This document shows positions 9,084 to 18,532 of a DNA stretch of 64,000 nucleotides, in pieces. Source of the DNA: Lichenicoccus roseus (lineage in GTDB: Bacteria > Pseudomonadota > Alphaproteobacteria > Acetobacterales > Acetobacteraceae); contig NZ_VCDI01000012.1 in the NCBI RefSeq assembly GCF_005844085.1, forward strand, positions 1 through 64,000, read 5' to 3'. The notes beneath the pieces were generated by a model. It was not told where the DNA came from. It ran no database searches and worked only from the letters and a program-made list of their open reading frames with translations. Made by a program: the position numbers and the translations under genes. Position 1 is the first letter of the stretch. Every line of letters starts with the position of its first letter.

Positions 9084-10393
9084 TCAGCGGCCAAGGCAGG
9101 CCCTGTGGCGGGGGCGGGGGCACGCACGTCCAGCTTGCCGGTTACTGCGGCAGAGATAAGCGCGGCTCGTCGTTCGTGCAGCAGGCCTCGTGCAATCTCC
9201 GCCTCACTAATCAGTTGCCCGATGCTCGGCAGCACCCCAGCTAAGTACTCAACAATCCGCTGCTGTTCGGCGCTTGAGGGTTGCGGTACCTTCAGCTTGC
9301 GCAGCATCTCAAGGGTGATCTCCTTGAAGGTGGTTCCCTTTGCGATAGACGCAAAGTGCTGCTGACACGGAACCGAGTTCAGAACATAGCAGAGGAATTT
9401 TCCCAGAATGTTTCTGCCTGGTTCAATCTTTGCCGTTCCCTGCGTAAGATTGCCGCCAGCAAGCTCAGGGGGGACGATCAACGTTTTGCCGATGCTGGCC
9501 CGGATCGCGATGACGAGGTCACCAGCTTTGATGCTTGATCGCTCATAGGCCGCCGCAATCTCAGGCGTTGTTCGCAAGTAGCCGGTGAGCGGCAACTCAG
9601 TGCCTCTCATATCGGAAGTCCGAACGTAGGGTATGCCGCCTTCGATATCAGGGCCGGCCTGAACGATCCCGTAGGTGATCGTCGAAGCCGGCGCTTTAAG
9701 CACGTTCGTCGTGGCAACAGACCAATGCGCCGGCACCTGCCCCAGCCATTCCACGCCGCTGTCCTTCATCGGCACGGTTGGGTCGAGGCCCCTGGTGACG
9801 GCGTTCGCGATGCCGGTCTGCCGCTTCTCCTCGAGTAGGACGAGAAGGCGCTCCTGCTCCGCCACAAGCGCATCGATCTTGGCCGTCTCGCGGTCAAGGA
9901 AGGCGGCGATGGCTTGAGCACGGAAAGGCTCGAAGGGCACAGGCACTTCGACTTCGGCGTAACGCTGTCCGTTGAAGTTCGATATCGTGCTCTCTACTGC
10001 CGCGCTCTTAACTTGATCGAGAAATCCATCTGACTTCGTAAACCAGAAAAGAAATCTACGTAAATACGGCTCCTTGGGTCTAAACCTAATGAGGTAGCCA
10101 GCAAACGCACATGGGCCGTGGCTGGACAAGTCATAGAGAAATGAGCGTCCTATGGTGCCGCTACGAGAAAGAAGCAGGTCGCCGTCGGCGAGCGTCTCGG
10201 AAACCGCGTCGGGTGAGACAAAGACTCCCTCCTCCAATAGCTGGCCGGACGCCCCATCAATATCCGTCGTTCGGATAAACCTCAAACCCTGCGGAACGTA
10301 TGCCGACGCAGGAATATTCTCTCCATACACAGGGCCGCCAGTGCAAAGCCATTTTAGCTTCCAGTTTGTCCAATCCTTCGAGAGCAAACTCAC
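9080..10393 (-). CDS. hsdS: Type I restriction-modification specificity subunit HsdS
   Basis: A 437-residue protein with the two-target-recognition-domain layout. The first domain covers about residues 10-165; a conserved helical spacer follows (DRETAKIDALVAEQERLLVLL), then the linker DSGVEWLGQVPAHW at about 215-230, a second recognition domain, and a closing helical repeat near residue 385-425. HsdS selects the bipartite DNA site for both methylation and cleavage. It starts with GTG overlapping the hsdM stop by 4 bases. The target sequence cannot be predicted from the protein alone. Confidence 0.94.
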   Translation of the reverse strand: MSLLSKDWTNWKLKWLCTGGPVYGENIPASAYVPQGLRFIRTTDIDGASGQLLEEGVFVSPDAVSETLADGDLLLSRSGTIGRSFLYDLSSHGPCAFAGYLIRFRPKEPYLRRFLFWFTKSDGFLDQVKSAAVESTISNFNGQRYAEVEVPVPFEPFRAQAIAAFLDRETAKIDALVAEQERLLVLLEEKRQTGIANAVTRGLDPTVPMKDSGVEWLGQVPAHWSVATTNVLKAPASTITYGIVQAGPDIEGGIPYVRTSDMRGTELPLTGYLRTTPEIAAAYERSSIKAGDLVIAIRASIGKTLIVPPELAGGNLTQGTAKIEPGRNILGKFLCYVLNSVPCQQHFASIAKGTTFKEITLEMLRKLKVPQPSSAEQQRIVEYLAGVLPSIGQLISEAEIARGLLHERRAALISAAVTGKLDVRAPAPATGPALAAE

Positions 10394-12225
10394 GCCGCCA
10401 GCCCGTCCAGCATCGCCCGCATCCGGTCCGTGCTGGCCTTTAGGTCCGCGTCGATCTCCGCCAAGGGGCGCGGTGGCTCAAAGACGTAGAAATGCCGCGT
10501 GAACGGGATCTCGTAGCCGATCCGGGTCCGCGTCTCGTCCACCCAGGCATCCGGCACGTGCGGCAGCACCTCGCGCGCCACATAGGCTTCGACGTCCTCC
10601 GCCAGCGGCACATTCTCCGTATCGCGCAACGCCGGGTCCGGCACGGGCTTGCCTTTCCCTTTGCCTTTCTGCGCCAGCACCGGCGGCCCCTTGGCCTCGC
10701 GTAAGGGCCGCTCGACGGTGATGCTGCGATAGCCGAACGCCTCGGTGCGGAACAGCAGGGACAGCGGCGCCAGCCTGACCTTGCCGCCAGCGGGCGCCGC
10801 CGGCGCCGCCTCTCCCTCCATCACCACCGCCTGCGTCGTACGGCCGTCCGCATCGGTCAGCGTCACCAGCCGGGCGGGCTGGCAGGCGCTGAACAGCCGG
10901 GTTACGGTCGCGATGTGCTCGGCGCTCATCCGGCGGCGCTTGCTCCCCAGGCTACGGCGCATCTTCTCCCACAGGGCCGAGGCGTCGATCAACTGCACTA
11001 GGCCGCGCCGGGATTGCGGCTTGCGGTTGGTCAGCACCCACACATACGTGCTGATTCCCGTGTTGAAGAACATGTCCGTCGGCAGCGCCACGATGGCCTC
11101 AACCAAGTCGTTTTCCAGCAGGTAGCGCCGGATTTCGCTGGCGCCCGACCCGGCTCCGCCCGTGAACAGCGGCGAGCCGTTCAGGACGATGCCGATACGG
11201 CTGCCGCCCTCCTGCGCCGGGCGCATTTTAGCGACCAGGTTGAGCAGAAACAGCATCTGCCCGTCGGATACGCCCGGTAGGCCGGGGCCGAAACGCCCGG
11301 CGAATCCTAGCTGCTCGTGCTCCTTCGTGACCTCCGCCTGCACCTTCTTCCAGTCGGACCCGTAGGGCGGGTTGGCTAGCATGTAGTCGAAGCGGCGGCC
11401 GACGTGCCCGTCCTCGGACAGGGTGTTGCCGGGCACGATGTTCCTGACATCCTGACCCTTGATGAGCATGTCTGCCTTGCAGATGGCATAGCTCTCGTCG
11501 TTCAGCTCCTGTCCGTAGAGCACGATGGTAGCTTGCGGGTTGTAGCCGACGACGAACTCCTCGCCGGAGGAGAGCATGCCACCTGTCCCGGCCGTGCAGT
11601 CATACAGGGTGCGGACCACGCGGTTGCCGGGGGTGAGGATCTCGTCATCCTCAATGAACAGCAGGTTGACCATCAGCTCGATGGCGTCTCGGGGCGTGAA
11701 GTGCTCGCCGGCGGTCTCGTTCGACAGATCAGCGAACTTGCGGATCAGCTCCTCGAACACGAGTCCCATGTCGTGATTGGTGACACGGGCGGGGCTGAGG
11801 TCGAAGGCGGCGAAGCGCTCGGTGACCTTGTAGAGCAACTTGGCCTTCCGCAGCCGCTCGATCTGCACGTCGAAACCGAATCGCTCGAAAATGTCGCGCA
11901 CCACGGGCGGGAAGGCGGCAATGTAGGCTTCCATGTTGGCGCCGATATGGTCGGGGTCGCCGAGCAGCTTGGGCAGATCGAGCAGGGAGGCGTTGTAGAA
12001 GGGCTGGTTGGCTTTCCGGAGCAGGAAAGGTTCGGGGTTCACCCCCGAGCCTTCGCGGGCCGCGTGCTCCTTCAGCACTGCGTCCTTGGTGGGGGCCAGC
12101 ACGCAATCCAGGCGCCGCAACACGGTGAATGGCAGGATGACCCTGCCGTATTCCGCCGGCTTGTAGTCTCCACGTAGCAAGTCCGCGACGGACCAGATCA
12201 AAGACGACAGTGACGAACCGCTCAC
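10390..12225 (-). CDS. hsdM: Type I restriction-modification DNA methyltransferase HsdM
   Basis: A 611-residue N6-adenine methyltransferase. It has the N-terminal HsdM helical domain, the SAM-binding motif CTAGTGGM (residues 210-217) and the catalytic NPPY (285-288). The C-terminal 150 residues are longer than in compact HsdM and may contact HsdS. The start is GTG at 12225, overlapping the stop of the acetyltransferase toxin gene by 4 bases (GTGA), which ties the whole restriction operon to the toxin-antitoxin pair upstream. Confidence 0.95.
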   Translation of the reverse strand: MSGSSLSSLIWSVADLLRGDYKPAEYGRVILPFTVLRRLDCVLAPTKDAVLKEHAAREGSGVNPEPFLLRKANQPFYNASLLDLPKLLGDPDHIGANMEAYIAAFPPVVRDIFERFGFDVQIERLRKAKLLYKVTERFAAFDLSPARVTNHDMGLVFEELIRKFADLSNETAGEHFTPRDAIELMVNLLFIEDDEILTPGNRVVRTLYDCTAGTGGMLSSGEEFVVGYNPQATIVLYGQELNDESYAICKADMLIKGQDVRNIVPGNTLSEDGHVGRRFDYMLANPPYGSDWKKVQAEVTKEHEQLGFAGRFGPGLPGVSDGQMLFLLNLVAKMRPAQEGGSRIGIVLNGSPLFTGGAGSGASEIRRYLLENDLVEAIVALPTDMFFNTGISTYVWVLTNRKPQSRRGLVQLIDASALWEKMRRSLGSKRRRMSAEHIATVTRLFSACQPARLVTLTDADGRTTQAVVMEGEAAPAAPAGGKVRLAPLSLLFRTEAFGYRSITVERPLREAKGPPVLAQKGKGKGKPVPDPALRDTENVPLAEDVEAYVAREVLPHVPDAWVDETRTRIGYEIPFTRHFYVFEPPRPLAEIDADLKASTDRMRAMLDGLAA

Positions 12226-12749
12226 GCGCTTGCTCCACTTCTTGATCCGCCTACCAGGGCTGCAAGATCGTCCATGCGCCGAAGAAGCCGAATGGGTGTG
12301 CCCGGTATTCGAATGAAGCTTTCCCGTTCGTAGAAGGACGCGGCGGTCTCATCCTTGGCGTCGAGCACCAGGGCAAAAGACGCGATCTCACTGCGGACAG
12401 CCCGCGTGATCGCGTCGATCAGCAGAAAGCGACCGAGCCCGACACCACGGGCAGATAGGTCGGTCGCAAGACGCCCGAGGAGGGTTGCCGGCAGGCGCGG
12501 ATAACGAGGCAGCTTCTTCGCGAGCGCTGCCGGAACCTCGGTCAATTGTATGGACGTGGCGGAGAGCGTGTAGAAGCCGAGTACCGTCACACGGTCGCTG
12601 GATGCCACGAAGGGTGCGGCCACGCGGCGGCGCGCATCCTGGCCAGCCTGTTCCCGCAGATACCGGTCGAGAGCCGGCACGCCGCACGAGAAGGCGCTTC
12701 GATCATGCTCGGAGCCAAGGGGCTCGATGCAGATAGCCGCAAGGTCCAA
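12222..12749 (-). CDS. tacT: GNAT acetyltransferase toxin (TacT/AtaT type)
   Basis: A 175-residue GNAT protein. It begins with the TacT-like pattern IEPLGSEHDRSAFSCG and continues with DRYLREQAGQDARRRVA; the acetyl-CoA loop is GVGLGRFLLIDAI (about residues 100-112). Family members acetylate the amino acid on charged tRNA and stop translation. The gene follows the antitoxin by 7 bases and overlaps hsdM by 4, so toxin and methyltransferase are made from one transcript. Similarity to the family is by pattern recognition only. Confidence 0.88.
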   Translation of the reverse strand: MDLAAICIEPLGSEHDRSAFSCGVPALDRYLREQAGQDARRRVAAPFVASSDRVTVLGFYTLSATSIQLTEVPAALAKKLPRYPRLPATLLGRLATDLSARGVGLGRFLLIDAITRAVRSEIASFALVLDAKDETAASFYERESFIRIPGTPIRLLRRMDDLAALVGGSRSGASA

Positions 12750-12756
12750 CGCCCTC

Positions 12757-13056
12757 TCAGCCGCCCGTCACGGCTCGGTAGCGCCGAACGCTGTCTCGCA
12801 GGCGCGCATTGACCGGTGAGGGATTAAGTAGTGCATCGACAAACGCCCGGCTCTCCGCAGCACTCAATACCATGACGTCGTGCGCCTCAACGGTCCGCTT
12901 GGCGGCGTCTTGCACGCTGCTGACGACGTAGTCGGTCACGCTGCGACCTTCGAGCTCGGCGGCACGCTGGATCAGCGCTTTCTGATCGGCGGTGATGCGG
13001 GCCTCCAAGCGCTCGCCTCGGGTGCGATCGATCGCCTTTCGTGCGGTGTTGGCCAT
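12757..13056 (-). CDS. tacA: DUF1778 ribbon-helix-helix antitoxin (TacA type)
   Basis: A 99-residue antitoxin. The N-terminal half has the RHH DNA-binding pattern RLEARITADQKALIQRAAELEG then SVTDYVVSS (DUF1778), and the C-terminal half would wrap the toxin. The frame is open to 13086, but the ATG at 13056 is chosen because GGAGG lies 6 bases before it. A strong promoter lies just upstream (13074-13102), and the protein probably represses it, as in other TacAT-like systems. Confidence 0.88.
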   Translation of the reverse strand: MANTARKAIDRTRGERLEARITADQKALIQRAAELEGRSVTDYVVSSVQDAAKRTVEAHDVMVLSAAESRAFVDALLNPSPVNARLRDSVRRYRAVTGG

Positions 13057-13073
13057 AATAAACCTCCAGGCCA

Positions 13074-13102
13074 ATTGTACGGCCATCTGCCGGCTTGTTC
13101 AA
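13074..13102 (-). promoter_or_regulatory. Sigma70-type promoter of the tacA-tacT-hsdMSR operon
   Basis: On the minus strand TTGAAC (13097-13102) and TACAAT (13074-13079) are separated by exactly 17 bases, a good match to the -35/-10 consensus. The -10 box ends 17 bases before the tacA start. No other promoter of similar quality was seen before hsdM, hsdS or hsdR, which all overlap their upstream gene. Confidence 0.65.
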
Positions 13103-13242
13103 GGCATATGCAGATGTAAACGAGGTCATAAGCAACTGCTCAGAACACGTGAGGGCGCCAATTAGCGACAAAGAACGTCCGATCATCCCGAGAGTCACCG
13201 GGCAGGCAGCGTGCGTCCACCCTACAGGGCCGAGCGAGGGCG

Positions 13243-15030
13243 CTACGCTGCCTCGTCCTGGGTTGTGGGCACCGCTACGAGAAGTTTTTGTAACCGCATT
13301 TTCATAATGATCCTACGTGCATCAAAGAAGGCCGCGAACTCGATGGCGGAGTCTGGGACGGAGCCGAGGTCGTGCTTTGAGACGAACTCCACTCCTGCAG
13401 CCTCAGTCGCGAACGCCGAGGCGAGCCATGCCTTCGGCAGCTTGGCCCGCTTCTCGTTGTTCTCCGCGCCGCCAAGCAGCTGAAGGTTAGGGAGCCTGTT
13501 TGTTCTTGCTGAGAGGTCATCGATGGCTTCCGCGGCGATGCCCGCTCTCCGAAGCTGCGCGGGGGTAAGCATCGACTTGGGGAACACGTGATCGACGTGG
13601 AAGTGGTTCTTCAGGTCCACAAATGGATAGAGGAAGGACAGTAGAAGGAAGGTGCGGTAGTCGGGGTAGGAAGTGTCCAAAAGAAAATCCACCTCCGCTT
13701 CGGAGAACTCCAGGCCCTTCCCACGCGCCTTCATTTCCGCCTCTAGCGCCCTAGCGGGAAACGCTCCGTCCTGGGAGGCCCGGATGACCCCGCGAAGGGC
13801 GGTGAGGAGGGTGTCCAATGCACTGCCCCAGATGCCAGACGGCTTCACGAGGGACCGCACCAGCCAGGACTGGATCGCCGCTCTGTCCGCCGCGCGGGAG
13901 CCATGGGTGACGAAGTTGTCAGGCGCCCTGAGGCGATGGAGGTAGTATGCAATAGGTAGAAGGGAACTTTCTGCCCACCGCCCTTGGCCGCTTAGGCCGA
14001 AGAAAGCAGCCAGCTCCACGGCTAAAATGAGCGCGCGTCGTATGTCCGACCAGCGTTTCTCCAACTCGGCCATGTTTGGCTTCGTGAAGTTCTCCACCTT
14101 AAACCCGACGCTGCTGATGTCAGCGAGCATCAGTCCCGCCTTGAGGATGAAATCGTTCGAGAACGTGAAGCCCGTTCCAATCGCGTTCAGGTCGTCGCGG
14201 AGCGAATGGATCTCCTTCCGTGCGTCGAGCTCCTGCCACTGCGCCACGGCAATGCTTAGCAGGAGATCGGAGTAGGAGAGGACCGTGCCGCCGCTGTTGA
14301 GCCGGATGAAGATCCGCAACACTCGTTCTAGGCTCTGACTATCCTCCTCGTAGTAGGAGACCTTGTTTTCGGCGTGGATTACACGATGCAGGAGGTCGAG
14401 GACCTCGTAGGCCGCCGTGGCGTCCTCCTGGGGGACCATCCCGCCGTCGGTTATCAGCGCCTTCGTGACCCACCCGAGCATCGAGGGGCCACTTTTCATA
14501 GTCAGGATGGACGGCACCCTGAACCACAAATCCTTCCCCGGAACATAGGCATGCGGCTCATCTAGGAAGCGGAACTGGTAGGCCTCCCCCTCCTCGTCGG
14601 GATCGGGCTTGTGGAGGAGATTTAGATACAGATGCTTGACGGGATAAGCATTCTTGTTCGTCTTCCACTTGTTCGGAAGCCGCCAGGCCATTGATCCGCG
14701 GAGACCGATGTTAAGCGCCGAGAGGCGCTGCTGGCCGTCAAGCACCGCGGTCAGCTCCCGTCCAGTGATCGGTCCGAGGTCGGGACAGTGTGGGTTGTCC
14801 CTCTCGTGGTAATCGCGGACGAAGCCGTAGAACTTGTAGGCCTCCGCGCTCGTCGGCTCGACGCGCCAGAAGAGGAACGTGCCAAAGGGGATGCCTTGCA
14901 TGATACTATCGAATAGGCGGCAGATCTGGTCAGGCCGCCAGACGAACTCCCGCTGAATCGCGGGCAGGACGTAGCGCCCCGTCTCAATGGCCTGAACCGC
15001 GTCCCTCAGCGTGCCGCCCGGCTTGTACAT
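13243..15030 (-). CDS. DUF262 (GmrSD-like) restriction protein
   Basis: A 595-residue protein with the DUF262 signature near the N-terminus: LPAIQREFVW (about residue 24) and VLDGQQRLSAL (about 98), the DGQQR motif being linked to nucleotide binding or hydrolysis. Near residue 485 is HVDHVFPKS, an HNH/DUF1524-type nuclease motif. Proteins of this type include GmrSD, a type IV enzyme cutting modified phage DNA. The ATG at 15030 is preferred because AGGGG lies 6 bases before it; another ATG is at 15036. It is monocistronic here and lies next to the type I system. Confidence 0.85.
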   Translation of the reverse strand: MYKPGGTLRDAVQAIETGRYVLPAIQREFVWRPDQICRLFDSIMQGIPFGTFLFWRVEPTSAEAYKFYGFVRDYHERDNPHCPDLGPITGRELTAVLDGQQRLSALNIGLRGSMAWRLPNKWKTNKNAYPVKHLYLNLLHKPDPDEEGEAYQFRFLDEPHAYVPGKDLWFRVPSILTMKSGPSMLGWVTKALITDGGMVPQEDATAAYEVLDLLHRVIHAENKVSYYEEDSQSLERVLRIFIRLNSGGTVLSYSDLLLSIAVAQWQELDARKEIHSLRDDLNAIGTGFTFSNDFILKAGLMLADISSVGFKVENFTKPNMAELEKRWSDIRRALILAVELAAFFGLSGQGRWAESSLLPIAYYLHRLRAPDNFVTHGSRAADRAAIQSWLVRSLVKPSGIWGSALDTLLTALRGVIRASQDGAFPARALEAEMKARGKGLEFSEAEVDFLLDTSYPDYRTFLLLSFLYPFVDLKNHFHVDHVFPKSMLTPAQLRRAGIAAEAIDDLSARTNRLPNLQLLGGAENNEKRAKLPKAWLASAFATEAAGVEFVSKHDLGSVPDSAIEFAAFFDARRIIMKMRLQKLLVAVPTTQDEAA

Positions 15031-15235
15031 CCGCATCCCCTAGCTATCGAGCCAGGGTAGCAATGCTTGTGCATGGAGCAAGCTAGTAGTAAACGCCCAC
15101 GTCCAATGTCCGATGACGCAAGCACGGCTTGGGCGGCAAAGTCGCAGGTATCGAAAAGTAGCGACACGGCGGAGCTGGTGCGTCTCCCTGAGCGCTGCGC
15201 CAAGTAACCGGCTCTCGCTGTTCTCTCGGGCTGCC

Positions 15236-18200
15236 CTACATCCTCAGCCCTCGACGCTGCCCTTGCCGTTCGCTCTCGGCCTGACGCTGAGCCGATGCTG
15301 CACCAGCCCGCTCCCCAGCCTTCAAGGCCGAGGTTAACTCAGCCACTTGGTCCAGCTCCGGCCGCTGCTCCGGCGTGATCGATCCCGCTGTGACGGCGCC
15401 TGCCCGCCCGTCCGCCCGCAGCATGGCGCGCACGCCCTCCTCACCAAACCGCTGCTCCACGGCGGCGCTAAAGGTCCGCAGCTCGCTGGCGACACGCTCA
15501 TCCGCCTGCACGGCCCACCACGTCCCTGCCCGCGCCTTCTCGTCCGGTGCCGCGGCCACGACGCCGATCGCCGCCTCGGCCGCGGTGGACAGGCGCGGGA
15601 TGCCGGTCGCGTCCGCCGCACGCTGGGCGTCCACGCCTGTGCGGTAGGTCCGCTCCGCTCTGGCCTCGTCCTCGCCGATCCGCTCCAGGCTCGGCCCGAT
15701 CGCGCCAGCCGCGCGCTGCGCCGCCTCGCGTTCCGCACGGGCCTTCATCCCAGCAAAGAACCCCTCCTTGCCGCGCAGCTCCCCAAGCTGGAAAGGGTCG
15801 GCCGCAGTCCGGGCGGCGGCACTTGTCCACCCTTGGCTCTTGACCAGCTCGTCCAGCGCTGCCCGGGCTGCATGCGGATCACGGTAGGCACCTTGCAGGT
15901 AGCTCCAGCGCGCCTCGCGCTCGCGCTGCACCGCCTTGTCGGCCGCCACCACGGCCGCGATCTCGCCGGCACTGGTGCCGCGCCCGAGGCTGTCCCTGCC
16001 GTCCGGGGACACGCGCGGCGGGATGAGCCATCCCTCGCCTGCACCCGGCGTGTCCTGCCCCGCCTGTGCCTGCACACGAGCAGGCGTCCCTGTCCTGGCG
16101 GCAACACCGGCTGCTGCCGTCCGGTCCCAGAACGCGCGGACCTGCTCGCGCTCGCTGAGCGGTGCGTTAGGCGCCTGATCCCGGCGCACAGGCTCCGCCG
16201 CCTTCTGCTTCTCCTCGTCGCGCGGTCGTAGCTCCGGCCTCAACTCGTCCACTGTCGCCCATGCGACGGACGCGGCCCGCACCTCGCCGCGCCCCATCTG
16301 CCGCGCGAGCTGGTGGGCATCCCGCGCCGTGTCCTCGGCCACGAACACCTGCGCGCTCTCGCGCTGCCGGGTCAGCGCCACGTAGCTCGCCGCTGCCCGC
16401 CAGTGGTGCGTGTGCAGCAGATACGTGTGGTCCAGTGTCTTGCCCTGGCCCTTGTAGATCGTCCCCGCATAGCCGTGCCGGAACCCCTCGAACTCCGCCG
16501 CCGCCCACGTGACCTCCCGGCCCGCCGCACCGGCCGCGGCGTCCAGCCGTGCCGTGACCTGCCCGGTGCGCGCGTCAATGCCGGTGATCACCCCGGCGTT
16601 GCCGTTGTAGATGTGCCGCTTCTTGTCGGTGTCGGTGAACTGCACCCGGTCCCCGACCGCGAAGTCTGCCGCGCCATGCTTCGTCTCGAGCCGCACGTCC
16701 GGGCTGCCCAGCTCGCCGCGCTCGCGCCGCACCTGGCGCAGGTCGGCGTTGATCCGCGACACGTCGGCGTTGGTGTAGGCGAACACGAACCGGCTCGCTT
16801 GCGGATCGGCCAGCGTGTCCGCCTTCCAGCGCTCGACCAGCGCCGCGCGCGCCGCCTCCCCGTTTCCGGTCCAGGTGATCGCCCCGTGCCTGTCATACGC
16901 AGCCACCGCGCTGTCGAACCGGCCCTCTGCCAGGTCGCGCGCCGCCTCGCGCTGCCAGTCCACCTTCTGCCGCGTCACCTCGGTGATCTCGGCCGCGCCG
17001 TGCTGCTTGCGCAGCTCGGTGAACAACCCGCCGCGCTCGATGCTGGCCAATTGCCGGTCGTCGCCGGACAGGATCACCTTGGCGCCGGCACGCTTGGCCT
17101 CTGCCAGCACCTCGCCGCTCACCCGGCTGTCCAGCATCGCCGCCTCGTCGACGACCACTACAGTGCGCCGGTCCCAGCTCGTGCGCCCGTTCTTGATTCC
17201 GAACAGCGCCGCGTGGACCGTGCCCGCCTCGGTGAAGCCGTCCTCTTTCAGATCCTGCGCCACCGCGTTAGTCGGAGCCAATCCCACGACACGGTAGCCG
17301 GCCGCCTCGTGCGCCCCGCGCACCGCTGCCAGCGTGTAGCTCTTGCCCGTGCCGGCCCGGCCCTCGATCAGCTTCAGCCCGCCACCCTCGACCGCGTGCT
17401 CGAACGCGGCGCGCTGATCCTCCCGTAGCGTGCGCGATCGCAGCGCCGTATCCTGGTGTCGGGCTTTCACGCCCTGGTGGTGCCGTGCCCCGGCCACGGC
17501 CGCCCCATCGGCTAGTGCCACGCGCTCCTGCTCGCGCACTGTGCGGGTGCTGAACCGCCCGGCCGCCTCGCCGGTCTCGCGGTCGTGCAGCACCAGCACA
17601 TCCTTGTGCCCCAGCACCGCCACCTTGGCAGCGGCAATGTCCTGGGCCTGCCCCGCGTCAGGCGTCCCGTCCGGACCGGCGCCGAGATGCTTGGCGAGGT
17701 AGCGATCCAGCTCCCGCTCGGTGAAGGTGGCATTGTTCCGTGTCAGCGCTGCCAGCACCTGCTCTGGGTCCCGCGCGGCCGCCTCGTTCGCCGTGCGCAG
17801 CGCCTCCGCACGCTCGACCGCCGGGCTGTCCACCTTGCGCATCCGCACCGGGCCGATGTGCTCGCCCGGGTGCGCCGCCGTCGCGTCCACCCGCAGCTCG
17901 ATGCCGTGCTCCGCGAAGTAGCGATCCTGATGCGCCCGCCACGTCTCACCCCACGCCTCGGCATCCGTCACTAGGGTACGAGTGCCGGCCCGGCGCACCT
18001 CAGGGTCCAGGTCGCGCGCCTTCTTAGCGGCAAGCCGGTCCCCCTCGATCCGCCGCGTGGTAATCAGCAGGTGGGCATGCCAGTTGGTATGATCCCCACC
18101 TGTACCCTCGGTCCAGACGCCCTCGCCTTCCCCGCGATCCTTATGCGGCGCGTGCACGTCGAGCTGCACCGCTAGCCCCTTCGAGACAAAATGCTCCTGG

Positions 18201-18532
18201 GCGAATGAGCGGGCCAGCTCGATCCGGTCCTCGGTCGAGAGCACCCGGTCAGCAGGAAGTGCCAGCACGATCTCACGGGCGACTTGAGCGTCCTTGCGAC
18301 GCTCGGCGGCCTCGGCAGCGTTCCACAGCGTCGCGTTGTCAGCGAGTCGGGCATCGGTGCCCTCAGGCAGCAGCACTTCGTGGTGCTCGGGGGCATCGCG
18401 ATGGCGGAAGTGGAACAGCTCGCCGGTCCGCTCAGCCGTGATTGCCTCGCGGGCGTTGTAGGCTGCCGAGCGCACGGCATTGCCGCCGGATGCGCGGGAC
18501 AGGTAGCGGGCACGGGCGAAGGCGATAGCCAT
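15236..18532 (-). CDS. traA: Conjugative relaxase-helicase (MobA/MobL-TraA type), first copy
   Basis: A 1098-residue protein. The N-terminal relaxase has a MobA/MobL start (FARARYLSRASGG, AAYN), and a histidine metal site TNWHAHLLITTRR (about residues 149-161). A TraI/RecD-like helicase follows, with Walker A GRAGTGKS at about 400 and VVVVDEAAML at about 470. It nicks oriT and unwinds the transferred strand. The frame is open to 18769, but MAIAFARARY at 18532 is the conserved family start; the extra 79 codons look non-coding. It reads away from the HU/traD/traG block, the usual divergent arrangement around oriT. Confidence 0.92.
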   Translation of the reverse strand: MAIAFARARYLSRASGGNAVRSAAYNAREAITAERTGELFHFRHRDAPEHHEVLLPEGTDARLADNATLWNAAEAAERRKDAQVAREIVLALPADRVLSTEDRIELARSFAQEHFVSKGLAVQLDVHAPHKDRGEGEGVWTEGTGGDHTNWHAHLLITTRRIEGDRLAAKKARDLDPEVRRAGTRTLVTDAEAWGETWRAHQDRYFAEHGIELRVDATAAHPGEHIGPVRMRKVDSPAVERAEALRTANEAAARDPEQVLAALTRNNATFTERELDRYLAKHLGAGPDGTPDAGQAQDIAAAKVAVLGHKDVLVLHDRETGEAAGRFSTRTVREQERVALADGAAVAGARHHQGVKARHQDTALRSRTLREDQRAAFEHAVEGGGLKLIEGRAGTGKSYTLAAVRGAHEAAGYRVVGLAPTNAVAQDLKEDGFTEAGTVHAALFGIKNGRTSWDRRTVVVVDEAAMLDSRVSGEVLAEAKRAGAKVILSGDDRQLASIERGGLFTELRKQHGAAEITEVTRQKVDWQREAARDLAEGRFDSAVAAYDRHGAITWTGNGEAARAALVERWKADTLADPQASRFVFAYTNADVSRINADLRQVRRERGELGSPDVRLETKHGAADFAVGDRVQFTDTDKKRHIYNGNAGVITGIDARTGQVTARLDAAAGAAGREVTWAAAEFEGFRHGYAGTIYKGQGKTLDHTYLLHTHHWRAAASYVALTRQRESAQVFVAEDTARDAHQLARQMGRGEVRAASVAWATVDELRPELRPRDEEKQKAAEPVRRDQAPNAPLSEREQVRAFWDRTAAAGVAARTGTPARVQAQAGQDTPGAGEGWLIPPRVSPDGRDSLGRGTSAGEIAAVVAADKAVQREREARWSYLQGAYRDPHAARAALDELVKSQGWTSAAARTAADPFQLGELRGKEGFFAGMKARAEREAAQRAAGAIGPSLERIGEDEARAERTYRTGVDAQRAADATGIPRLSTAAEAAIGVVAAAPDEKARAGTWWAVQADERVASELRTFSAAVEQRFGEEGVRAMLRADGRAGAVTAGSITPEQRPELDQVAELTSALKAGERAGAASAQRQAESERQGQRRGLRM

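Noticed and set aside
11404-12177. 257-codon frame antisense to hsdM
   Set aside because: Overlaps the SAM and NPPY motif region of hsdM and has no family features.
16313-17428. 371-codon open frame antisense to the first relaxase
   Set aside because: Shadow frame of a strongly supported gene.
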